From Streptomyces sp. SAJ15 (GTDB lineage: Bacteria; Actinomycetota; Actinomycetes; Streptomycetales; Streptomycetaceae), in contig NZ_NISY01000002.1 of the NCBI RefSeq assembly GCF_007595705.1, positions 992,001-1,056,000 on the forward strand: 64,000 nucleotides of DNA, in the 5' to 3' direction. Every line of letters begins with the position of its first letter. Within the stretch, counting starts at the first letter, position 1. Of this stretch, positions 55,601-64,000 are shown one piece after another. The translations under genes and the position numbers were made by a program. The notes below the pieces were generated by a model that saw only the letters and a program-made list of their open reading frames with translations, was not told the DNA's origin and did not search any database.

Positions 55601-57748
55601 CTGTCCTCCTGGCGGCAGGGCTGCCCGCCGGGCCGGCTCGCCGAACTGGCCACGACCGCCGAGGCCGCCCGCGCGGCCGCCGACGCCGCCCACCAGCGGC
55701 TGACGGCGGCGCGCACCGCGCGAGTCGAGGCCGACGAGGCCGCGGCCGAGTCCGCGCGGGTGCGCGACGAACGGCAGGAGGCCGCCCAGCGGGCCCGCCG
55801 CGCGGCCGACGCGCTGGCCGGCCTCGCCTTCCGGCTGCGGGAGCGCGCCGCCTGGCAGACGCGGCTGCGCGAGCTCGCCGACGAGGCCGCCGAGTACGAG
55901 GAGCGGGCGGCGGCCTGCGTGGACCGCGCCCGCGCGGCCGACGAGGACCGCCGCGCCGCCCAGCGCGCGGCCGACGACGCGCACCGCACCGCCCGCGCGC
56001 TGCGCGCCGAGCGCGCCGAGATCGCCGGCGCACCGGACGATCTCGGCGAGGAGCCGGCGAAGCGTCCCACCGCCTCGCTGCCGGCGCTGCGCGAGGCCTA
56101 CCGCGCGGCCTCCCAGGTGTACGAGAAGGTCGGCGTCGGCGCCGACCTGCGCGCCGAGCAGGCCCGCGCGGAGAGCGACGAGAGCGCCGCGCTGGCCGAG
56201 CTGGACCGGCTCACCAACAAGGTCCGCACCCGCGCCGCCCAGCTCCTCGAGGGCCCCGACGGCGCCGACGGGCCGTCCCGGCAGGCGGCGGCCGCGCGCG
56301 CCGAGTCGCTGGTGCACATGCTGGAGTCGCGCGCCTCGACCGCCAGCGAGCAGCTGGGCCGACTGCGCGGCGAGGCCGAGCGGCTGGCCCCCGCCGACGG
56401 CGAGGAGGCGCACACCGAGCTCCCCGAGGAACTGGTCCCGGGCGACGCCGACCGCGCCAAGGAGCTGCTGCGCACCGCCAACGGCGAACTCGCCGCCCGT
56501 ACCGACGCCCTGGAGGCCGCCCGCACCGCCCACGGCGAGCTGCAGCGCGCCCACCATGCGGCCGAGGACGCGGCCGGCGGCTTCGACGAGACCGCGGCCA
56601 TGCTGCGCGACCTGCTCCGGGATCACCAGCAGGAGGACGAGGCGGCGGAGCGGCCGGAGCCGTACACCGGCTCGCTCGCCGAGGCCCGGCAGGCGGCCGC
56701 CGAGGCGCGGCGCTCGCTGCGCGGCTGCGCCGGCGACCTGTCCCAGGCGGAGGCGGCCGTACGGGAGGCGAGCGACGTGCTGGTGCGGCACGCCAACTCC
56801 ACCCGCTTCGAGCAGGTGCGCACCCCAGCCCGGCAGCAGATCCGCGAACTCCCCGCCGCCGCGCTGCCCGACCACGCGCGCGCCTGGTCGGAGGCGTTCG
56901 CGCCCCGGCTGCGGGTGCTCACCGACGAGCTGGCCCAGCTGGAGCGCAACCGCGACAGCATCGTCGACCGGCTGCGCGGACTGGTCGAGTCCTGCCTGGC
57001 CACCCTGCGCTCCGCGCAGCGGCTGTCCCGGCTGCCGGAGGGGCTCGGCGAGTGGTCCGGGCAGGAGTTCCTCCGCATCCGCTTCGAGGACCCGGACCAG
57101 GCCACGCTGACCGAGCGCCTCGGCGAGGTCATCGACGAGGCGACCCGCGCGGCCGTGAAGAAGAACTCCGACCTGCGTCGAGACGGCATGACCCTGCTGC
57201 TGCGCGGCGTCCAGGCGGCGCTCCAGCCGCGCGGCGTGGCGGTGGAGATCCTCAAGCCGGACGCGGTGCTGCGGGCCGAGCGGGTGCCCGTCGGCCAGAT
57301 GGGCGACGTGTTCTCCGGCGGCCAGCTGCTCACCGCGGCGATCGCGCTGTACTGCACCATGGCGGCGCTGCGCAGCAACGACCGGGGCCGCGACAAGCAG
57401 CGGCACGCGGGCACGCTGTTCCTCGACAACCCCATCGGCCGCGCCAACGCCACCTATCTGCTGGAGCTTCAGCGGGCGGTCGCCGACGCGCTGGGCGTGC
57501 AGCTGCTCTACACCACCGGGCTCTTCGACACCACCGCGCTGGCCGAGTTCCCGCTGGTCATCCGGTTGCGGAACGACGCGGACCTGCGGGCCGGGCTGAA
57601 GTACATCAGCGTGGAGGAGCATCTGCGCCCCGGTCTGCCGACCGCGGCGGCCGAGGGCGAGCAGCAGGTCCACGGGCAGATCACCGCCACCCGGATGTAC
57701 CGCCGCCCGGAAGCGGCCCCGGCCGCCCCGGCCGCCCCGGCCTCCTAG
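52610..57748 (+). CDS. Giant MukB/JetC-like SMC ATPase
   Basis: 1712 residues. The N-terminal head has Walker A FLENGGGKSVLLKLIFS (Glu64-Ser70). The C-terminal head has the ABC signature VFSGGQLLTAAIALYC (about 1566-1580) and Walker B GTLFLDNPIGRANATYLLELQ (about 1601-1620). Long Ala/Glu/Arg-rich coiled coils run on both sides. A hinge-like domain (ILGALGDGGLLPPSADVLAAVEYLGEHGIPALPGWRYLAQAVDPADHAAV...VDGVIITDPD, about 830-920) sits in the middle. Between the first coil and the hinge lies a disordered stretch of about 175 residues (620-795). Wadjet JetC and MukB are usually 1100-1500 residues, so this is large. It should act as a DNA loop-extruding or condensing ATPase with the two preceding gene products. 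Confidence 0.8.
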   Translation: MYELSRVRLYSIGPAGARYADTVLDLRGVGAPVPSPAPAQAEFFEEEPVGPPRRPAPAGVLFLENGGGKSVLLKLIFSVMLPGHRNTLGGASSGVLRKFLLADDCGHVALEWQHTVTGETVVVGKVSEWRGRQVSNDPRKFAEAWYSFRPGPGLSLDSLPVAESAAVRPAVEGASTARGRRRTMKGFRDAITEASKAYPHLDVVWIEIHERWNEHLGELGLDPELFRYQREMNADEGEAAGLFAVKNDSDFTDLLLRAVTDTRDTDGLADLVHGFAHKLGRRAELTAERDFTAGSLDLLTRIATAADQREQARGVHAGAERRTRTLARRLSARGAEERGRAVELAEQVAAAADAVTEAERSRGRASLIAAEIAYRHASLALAAAEKGAAAQRRELNDARTLHSAWQAAETVLRHRAAADRSARVAVAIREAERDAAPALAARAEAAADLVRALHAAAADGERLANEEEERSAVLQQTGEAAHRDATQAATDAQRARSEADHLRQRLAEVAQETAEAVRAGWLDDSAPDADPARAALAASDAEKTAVAAWDSARETARLDAEQAREAAAEHSRAELAAARAVDAAQAAETAHEAERRAAESLGAEQRLVELLGLPQAAAPVAVELPGPRAGRPGDSRRPQAAESRPGGRITVRVDEADADAAPAELTEAPAERPRGRAALPAEARPPGEVTARVEDASAGEEPTTTVEVGPGATGQRTAASDGSPASGGVTASAAHPADEDLPGEACPDDADGVEPAGGTATDHAAPAGGATAAAARGGHRAGSASRDPRPAGPPRAEGPLTAEELDRNADALRELLDESVASAERQLFELRTAAADDARILGALGDGGLLPPSADVLAAVEYLGEHGIPALPGWRYLAQAVDPADHAAVLAARPELVDGVIITDPDTHARAREVLGGASLLPRSAVAVGTAAALLEPVPGPEAGDSGVFLVPPNPAMHDERAADDERHALRARATARDEEIRALAARLGGDRALAARLSSWRQGCPPGRLAELATTAEAARAAADAAHQRLTAARTARVEADEAAAESARVRDERQEAAQRARRAADALAGLAFRLRERAAWQTRLRELADEAAEYEERAAACVDRARAADEDRRAAQRAADDAHRTARALRAERAEIAGAPDDLGEEPAKRPTASLPALREAYRAASQVYEKVGVGADLRAEQARAESDESAALAELDRLTNKVRTRAAQLLEGPDGADGPSRQAAAARAESLVHMLESRASTASEQLGRLRGEAERLAPADGEEAHTELPEELVPGDADRAKELLRTANGELAARTDALEAARTAHGELQRAHHAAEDAAGGFDETAAMLRDLLRDHQQEDEAAERPEPYTGSLAEARQAAAEARRSLRGCAGDLSQAEAAVREASDVLVRHANSTRFEQVRTPARQQIRELPAAALPDHARAWSEAFAPRLRVLTDELAQLERNRDSIVDRLRGLVESCLATLRSAQRLSRLPEGLGEWSGQEFLRIRFEDPDQATLTERLGEVIDEATRAAVKKNSDLRRDGMTLLLRGVQAALQPRGVAVEILKPDAVLRAERVPVGQMGDVFSGGQLLTAAIALYCTMAALRSNDRGRDKQRHAGTLFLDNPIGRANATYLLELQRAVADALGVQLLYTTGLFDTTALAEFPLVIRLRNDADLRAGLKYISVEEHLRPGLPTAAAEGEQQVHGQITATRMYRRPEAAPAAPAAPAS

Positions 57749-57766
57749 CGGTGGCGGTGCCGGAGA

Positions 57767-57845
57767 CTCCCGGGACCCACCAGGCTCCCGGGACCCACGC
57801 GGCTCCCGGGCCCCAAGCGTCCTACGTGTCCTACGCGTCCTACGG
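57767..57845. repeat. 18-bp and 9-bp tandem repeats between convergent genes
   Basis: Three units of CTCCCGGGACCCACCAGG type (57767, 57785, 57803) are followed by three units GTCCTACGT, GTCCTACGC and GTCCTACGG (57819, 57828, 57837). The last unit contains the stop codon of the permease, so the permease C-terminus has been shaped by the repeat. Confidence 0.85.
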
Positions 57846-59414
57846 GTCTCGGCGGTCCGCGTGGGCGGACTCGGCGGCGTGCTCCGCGAGGACGCCCGTG
57901 CGGTGCCGCTGGACGCACCAGTAGTAGGCGAAGCCGCCCAGGGCGACGGTGCCGACGAAGAGGAAAGCGCCCCAGCGCAGGTACCAGTGGTGCGGGGGCG
58001 CGGCGTTGTAGACCGCCGAGCGAGGCCAGGCCAGGTTCAGGGTCATGGCCGCGCCCCACACCACCGCCAGCACGTTGACCGGCAGGCCGTACCGCCCCAG
58101 CGTGAACCGCCGCGCGCCCGCCGTCCCGCGGCCCTCGCCCGGCGGTTCCGACCGCCACCGGCCGCGCACCCTGGCCACCAGCATCGGCACGGTCACCAGC
58201 AGATAGGCCAGGTAGATCATGATGATGCCGATGCTGGTGACCACCGAGAAGATCTGCGGCTGGCGGATGTTGACCGCCAGCACGGCGAGCGCCAGCACCC
58301 CGACCACCACCGCCGGCAGCACCGGCGTGCGGAACCGTGGGCTGACCCGGGCCAGCAGCGGCGCGGCGGGCAGGTTGGTGTCCCGGGCCATCGCGAACGC
58401 CAGCCGGACGGCCGCGGTGTGCACCGCCAGCGCGCACACCGTCACCGCGATCACCACGCACCACAGCATCGCCTTGCCGGCCGCCCCGCCCAGCACGTCC
58501 AGCACCACGTACTGCAACCCGTCTGAGGACAGCTCCTCGGCGTCCAGGCTGCCCACACTCATCAACGCCAGCAGCAGCACCAGCCCACCCAGCACGAAGG
58601 AGGCGACGAGCGCCCGCAGGATCGCCCGTGGCGCGTTGCGCGCGGGGTCCAGCGACTCCTCGCCCAGGGAGGCCGCCGTGTCGAAGCCGTACATGACGTA
58701 CGCGGAGGCCAGTGAGGCCGTCAGGAAGGCGCCCAGGTAGCCCAGGTCCTGCCCGGCGCCGACACCCCCGGTGTCCAGCACCACGTCCGGCCCGCGCACC
58801 GCGTGCGCGGCCAGCAGCACGATCAGCAGCACGGTGGCGATCAGCTCGACGAAGACACCGGCGGTGTTGATGCGGGCCGTCAGCCGCACCCCGAAGGCGG
58901 TGACCAGCGTGGTGAAGAGGATGAGCACGGAGGCCAGCAGCACGGCGTTGGTGGCCGCGTCGTACCGCCCCTCGCCGTCCCCGACGATCTGGAAGGACGA
59001 CGAGATCCGCGGCAGCGTCATCTGGTAGGCGAGCGCGACCGCGGCCAGCGACACGATCGAGGCCACCAGCATCATCCACCCGGCCAGCCAGCCCACATGC
59101 GGGTTGCCCAGCCGCTTCGCCCAGTTGTAGACCGAGCCGGCCACCGGGTAGCGGGCCGCCAGCTCGGCGAAGCACAGCGCCACCAGCAGCTGCCCGGCGA
59201 ACACCACCGGCCAGGACCACCAGTACGCGGCCCCGCCCTGTCCGAAGCCGAAGTAGAAGAGCTGGAAGGTGCCGGTGAGGATGGAGATGTAGCTGATACC
59301 GGCCGCGAAGGTGTGGAAGCTCCCCAGGGTGCGCTGCAGTTCGGGGCGATAGCCGAACTCCGCGAGCGAGGCGTCGGCCGACGCGTCCCCCGTGCCGCCG
59401 TCCCGCTCAGCCAT
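57840..59414 (-). CDS. APC-superfamily amino acid/amine permease
   Basis: 524 residues from ATG 59414 (MAERDGGTGDASADASLAEFGYRPELQRTLGSFHTFAAGISYISILTGTFQLF). About twelve hydrophobic segments follow, with the APC-type loop ASAYVMYGFDTAASLGEESLDPARNAPRAILRALVASF and LAFAMARDTNLPAAPLLARVSPRFRTPVLP. This is the GABA/choline-type branch of the APC family. The gene starts inside the Rieske gene (8-base overlap), so it belongs to the same operon and probably imports the N-methylated amine or amino acid those enzymes use (inference). Confidence 0.85.
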   Translation of the reverse strand: MAERDGGTGDASADASLAEFGYRPELQRTLGSFHTFAAGISYISILTGTFQLFYFGFGQGGAAYWWSWPVVFAGQLLVALCFAELAARYPVAGSVYNWAKRLGNPHVGWLAGWMMLVASIVSLAAVALAYQMTLPRISSSFQIVGDGEGRYDAATNAVLLASVLILFTTLVTAFGVRLTARINTAGVFVELIATVLLIVLLAAHAVRGPDVVLDTGGVGAGQDLGYLGAFLTASLASAYVMYGFDTAASLGEESLDPARNAPRAILRALVASFVLGGLVLLLALMSVGSLDAEELSSDGLQYVVLDVLGGAAGKAMLWCVVIAVTVCALAVHTAAVRLAFAMARDTNLPAAPLLARVSPRFRTPVLPAVVVGVLALAVLAVNIRQPQIFSVVTSIGIIMIYLAYLLVTVPMLVARVRGRWRSEPPGEGRGTAGARRFTLGRYGLPVNVLAVVWGAAMTLNLAWPRSAVYNAAPPHHWYLRWGAFLFVGTVALGGFAYYWCVQRHRTGVLAEHAAESAHADRRDP

Positions 59415-60693
59415 GCGCACCCGCCGCGCCGCCCTGGGCACTCGCAGGGCCGCTCTGCGCTCCTGCCGGACCGCCGTCCGCTCCTGCCGGACCGCTACCC
59501 GCGCCGGGCGGACCGCCACCGGCACTCGCCGCGCCGCCCCGCGCACCCGCCCGGTCGCCGTCCGAGCCGCCCGGCCCCGCCAACCGCCCCGCCACCCAGG
59601 CGTGGAACCCCCCGATGTGGTGCTCGCTGGGCACCAGCACCCCGCCCCCGCGGTAGGCCCGTGAGCCCATCCCCGGCTGGGTGCGCTCGCAGGCCGCGAA
59701 GTCCTGGGTGTTGACCCGGTGGAACAGCTCCACCGACGCCGTCAGGTCCCGCCCCGAGGCGACGACCTCCGGGGCGTACAGCCAGTCGCACTCCACCACC
59801 GTGTGGTCCACGGCGAGCGGGGTCATCCGCAGCACGATCACATGGTCGGGCACCAGGTTCAGAAAGACCTGAGGCCGGATGGTGGCCGCGAAGTAGCGGC
59901 GGTCCTGTTCGTCGGCGACGCCGGCGAGCCGGCCGAAGCCCGGGCCGCCGTCGACGGTGAAGCCCCGCACACCCGACGCGAACGCGGCGCCGTGCCCGAC
60001 GTGGTACTGGGCCGCGAGGCCCTCCGTGAACTCCGGCAGCACCCGGGTCAGCTCGGGGTGGATCGCCGCGCAGTGGTAGCACTCCATGAAGTTCTCGACG
60101 ATCAACTTCCAGTTGGCCCGCACCTCGTAGCGGATCCGACGCCCCAGGGCCAGTGACGCGACGCCGTAGCGAGTGATCGCCTCCGGGTCCCCGAGCCGCT
60201 CGGTGACCGCCCCGACCACCGTCTCCTCGAAGGAGGGCGGCTCGGCCGCCAGGCACACCCACGCGTAGCCCAGCCACTCGCGCAGCCGCACCCGCACCAG
60301 CCCGCGCTCCTCGCGGTCGATGTCCGGCATCTTCCGCAGGTTGGGCGCCGCGACCAGCCGCCCGTCCAGGTCGTAGGTCCAGGCGTGGTACGGGCAGCGC
60401 AGGCTGCCGCGGACCGCCCCGGCCTCTTCGACGCACAGCCGGGCCCCGCGGTGCCGGCACACGTTGAGAAAGGCGCGCAGCCCGCCGTCCCGGTGCCGGA
60501 CGATCAGCACGCTCTCGCGGCCCACCGCGACGGTACGGAAGGCGCCCGCCCGGTCCAGCTCCGCCTCGCGCGCCGCACAGAACCACAACGCCTCGAAGAC
60601 GTCGGCCTGTTCCCGCGCGAAGACCGCGGGATCGGTGTACCAGCGGCCGGGGAGCGTGGCCAGCAGACTGGGGGATTCCGAAGCCTGTGTCAT
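59407..60693 (-). CDS. Rieske non-heme iron oxygenase, glycine-betaine/stachydrine type
   Basis: 428 residues from ATG 60693 (MTQASESPSLLATLPGRWYTDPAVFAREQADVFEALW). The Rieske [2Fe-2S] ligands are C79RH81 and C100PYH103. The mononuclear iron ligands are His207 and His212 in NFMECYHCAAIHPEL. This GbcA/stachydrine-demethylase layout, and neighbours that remove further N-methyl groups, suggest oxidative demethylation of a quaternary or tertiary methylamine such as glycine betaine. It needs a reductase that is not in the window. The last 55 residues are Gly/Ala/Ser/Pro repeats (GPAGADGGPAGAQSGPASAQGG), a tail unusual for this family. Confidence 0.86.
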   Translation of the reverse strand: MTQASESPSLLATLPGRWYTDPAVFAREQADVFEALWFCAAREAELDRAGAFRTVAVGRESVLIVRHRDGGLRAFLNVCRHRGARLCVEEAGAVRGSLRCPYHAWTYDLDGRLVAAPNLRKMPDIDREERGLVRVRLREWLGYAWVCLAAEPPSFEETVVGAVTERLGDPEAITRYGVASLALGRRIRYEVRANWKLIVENFMECYHCAAIHPELTRVLPEFTEGLAAQYHVGHGAAFASGVRGFTVDGGPGFGRLAGVADEQDRRYFAATIRPQVFLNLVPDHVIVLRMTPLAVDHTVVECDWLYAPEVVASGRDLTASVELFHRVNTQDFAACERTQPGMGSRAYRGGGVLVPSEHHIGGFHAWVAGRLAGPGGSDGDRAGARGGAASAGGGPPGAGSGPAGADGGPAGAQSGPASAQGGAAGAHG

Positions 60694-60709
60694 TGCGGGA
60701 CCACCTTCG

Positions 60710-61873
60710 TCAGGCGGGCGCGGCGACGGGGCGCCGCGGGTCGAAGAGCTCGATGGGGTGCGCCGTCGCGCCGTCCAGCGCCAGGTCGGCGAGGATCTCC
60801 CCGACCACCGGTACGAACTTGAACCCGTGCCCGGAGAAGCCGCAGGCGACCGTGGTGGAACCGGGGTGTTCCGGGTGCGGGCCGATCCCGAAGTGCTCGT
60901 CGGGCGTGGTGCTGTACATGCAGGTGGCGGCCTTGAGGAAGGTGCCGGGCAGGGTGGGCAGCGGGCGGCCCACCTGGGCGGCCATGGCCGCCACCTCGTG
61001 GTCGTGCACCGCGCGGTCGATGGTCTCCGGGGTGCACGGGGTGCCGCCCTTGCGGAAGAAGGCCACCTTCGCGCCCCCGCGCGGGCCGTCGATCGCCGGG
61101 AATCCGTAGATCTGCACCCCCTCGGCGTCCTCCCAGATGTAGACGGGGTGGCGTCCGGGCTCGAAGGGGGCCACGCCGCCCTCGGGCTGGAACCAGTACA
61201 TGACCTGACGCTCGACGGTGATCGGCAGACCCAGCCCGGCCAGCAGCCGGGGGGCCCAGGCGCCCGGGCAGACCACCAGACGGCCCGCGGTGTAGCTGTT
61301 CTCGGCGGTGTGGACACGCACCCCCCGGTCGCCGGGCAGCGCCTCCCAGCGGGTCACCGGCTCCTGGAAGCGCAGCTCGGCCCCGTGCCGCAGCGCCAGC
61401 TGGACGTGGGCCGCCACCGTCTGCTCCGGCCGCACCAGGCCGGCCCGCTCCTCGTAGAGCGCCACCTCGTCGTCGGCCGGGGCCATGGTGGGGAAGCGGC
61501 GGCGGATCTCCTTGGCGTCCAACACCTCGTGCGGCAGGTCCCAGCGGCGGGCGGAGCGCAGGCTGCCCGCCACGGTCCGGCTGTCCGGCCTGCCGGCCAT
61601 CACCCCGCCGCACAGCGTGGCCACCTCGCGACCGGTGTCCCGCTCCAGCCGCTCGAACAGCTCGTAGGAGCGCAGCAGCAGCGGCACATACGCCGGGTCC
61701 TCGAAGTACGCCTGGCGGATGATCCGGGAACCGCCGTGGCTGGAGCCGTGCCGGTGCACCGGGCCGAACCGCTCCAGCCCCAACACCCGGGCGCCCCGCG
61801 CGGCGAGGTGGTAGGCGGCGGCACCGCCCATGCCGCCCAGACCGAGCACGATCACGTCATAGCTGGGGGACAA
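60710..61873 (-). CDS. Monomeric sarcosine oxidase-like (MSOX/SolA) flavoenzyme
   Basis: 387 residues from TTG 61873, chosen because GGAGG lies five bases upstream on the minus strand. FAD motif [29 protein letters not shown], then [31 protein letters not shown], and the covalent-FAD cysteine region [22 protein letters not shown] with [18 protein letters not shown]. These are the monomeric sarcosine oxidase features. It oxidises N-methyl amino acids to the amine, formaldehyde and hydrogen peroxide. It lies 16 bases before the Rieske gene in the same operon. Confidence 0.9.
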   Translation of the reverse strand: MSPSYDVIVLGLGGMGGAAAYHLAARGARVLGLERFGPVHRHGSSHGGSRIIRQAYFEDPAYVPLLLRSYELFERLERDTGREVATLCGGVMAGRPDSRTVAGSLRSARRWDLPHEVLDAKEIRRRFPTMAPADDEVALYEERAGLVRPEQTVAAHVQLALRHGAELRFQEPVTRWEALPGDRGVRVHTAENSYTAGRLVVCPGAWAPRLLAGLGLPITVERQVMYWFQPEGGVAPFEPGRHPVYIWEDAEGVQIYGFPAIDGPRGGAKVAFFRKGGTPCTPETIDRAVHDHEVAAMAAQVGRPLPTLPGTFLKAATCMYSTTPDEHFGIGPHPEHPGSTTVACGFSGHGFKFVPVVGEILADLALDGATAHPIELFDPRRPVAAPA

Positions 61874-61969
61874 ACTGGCCTCCAGGGTCGGTGGCGTATC
61901 CGAACGCGCCCCGCGCGGGGCGGGGCCGGGAGGTGCCGGATCGAACGCCGTGCGTCGGGGCCGCCGGGG

Positions 61970-64000
<2,031 letters not shown>

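Noticed and set aside
52580..57673. Minus-strand open frame of about 1700 codons opposite the SMC gene
   Set aside because: The Gly/Leu/Val-rich translation follows the antisense of the coiled coil; the plus strand has Walker A, signature and Walker B motifs.
52610..57748. Rad50/SbcC or RecN DNA-repair ATPase
   Set aside because: No zinc-hook CxxC, and no mre11/sbcD neighbour; the preceding two genes fit a condensin-type complex.

Overview
The window is very GC-rich (about 70-75% by eye), with strong third-position GC, frequent GTG/TTG starts and many 4-16 bp gene overlaps. Together with an NsdA-like TPR regulator, a DUF397 protein, a LAL-type LuxR regulator, a PAS-SpoIIE phosphatase and a soluble Ser/Thr kinase-TPR protein, this points to a Streptomyces or close relative. 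All family assignments were read from the translated sequence; no database search was run.

Layout. (1) 1-7765: [NiFe]-hydrogenase maturation genes, a partial hypX on the minus strand and hypA-hypB-hypF-hypC-hypD-hypE on the plus strand. The structural genes probably lie left of the window. HypA and HypC carry long low-complexity tails. (2) 7766-10129: an AT-rich island, then a GT39-like membrane protein overlapped by a PNPOx-fold protein, closed by a strong terminator. (3) 10141-24553: a lipid/sterol catabolic region with a FadE26-like acyl-CoA dehydrogenase behind a KstR-consensus site, a kinase-TPR protein, a phytoene-desaturase-like flavoprotein, a nitronate-monooxygenase-like protein, a FadD4-like ligase, then FadD19-like, EchA19-like, DUF35, Ltp4-like and Ltp3-like proteins. 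The last five resemble the actinobacterial module for side chains of C24-branched sterols. (4) 24675-29297: DUF397 protein, class I terpene synthase and a divergent LAL regulator. (5) 29298-39147: hypothetical protein, secreted amidase, APH-fold kinase, NsdA-like regulator, PAS-SpoIIE phosphatase and a HEAT-like protein.

(6) 39751-49862: a 5-oxoproline (pyroglutamate) island. It has an HyuA-HyuB fusion oxoprolinase, pxpA-pxpB-pxpC, a GntR/FCD regulator, a DUF969/DUF979 permease pair whose DUF969 gene carries a single-base frameshift, and pyroglutamyl peptidase. Two near-identical 25-bp sites flank the regulator gene and suggest one regulon. (7) 49931-57748: a three-gene operon for a kleisin-like protein, a KITE-like protein and a 1712-residue MukB/JetC-like SMC ATPase. 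It looks like a Wadjet/MksBEF-type condensin but has no JetD/MksG nuclease gene beside it. (8) 57840-64000: a minus-strand operon for N-methylated amine use, with a GcvT-fused flavoprotein (cut by the window edge), a monomeric sarcosine-oxidase-like enzyme, a Rieske oxygenase of the glycine-betaine/stachydrine type and an APC permease.

A recurring theme is short GC-rich tandem repeats, both between genes and as in-frame extensions (HypA, HypC, PxpB, the Rieske protein). No tRNA, rRNA, insertion sequence, integrase or CRISPR array was seen.
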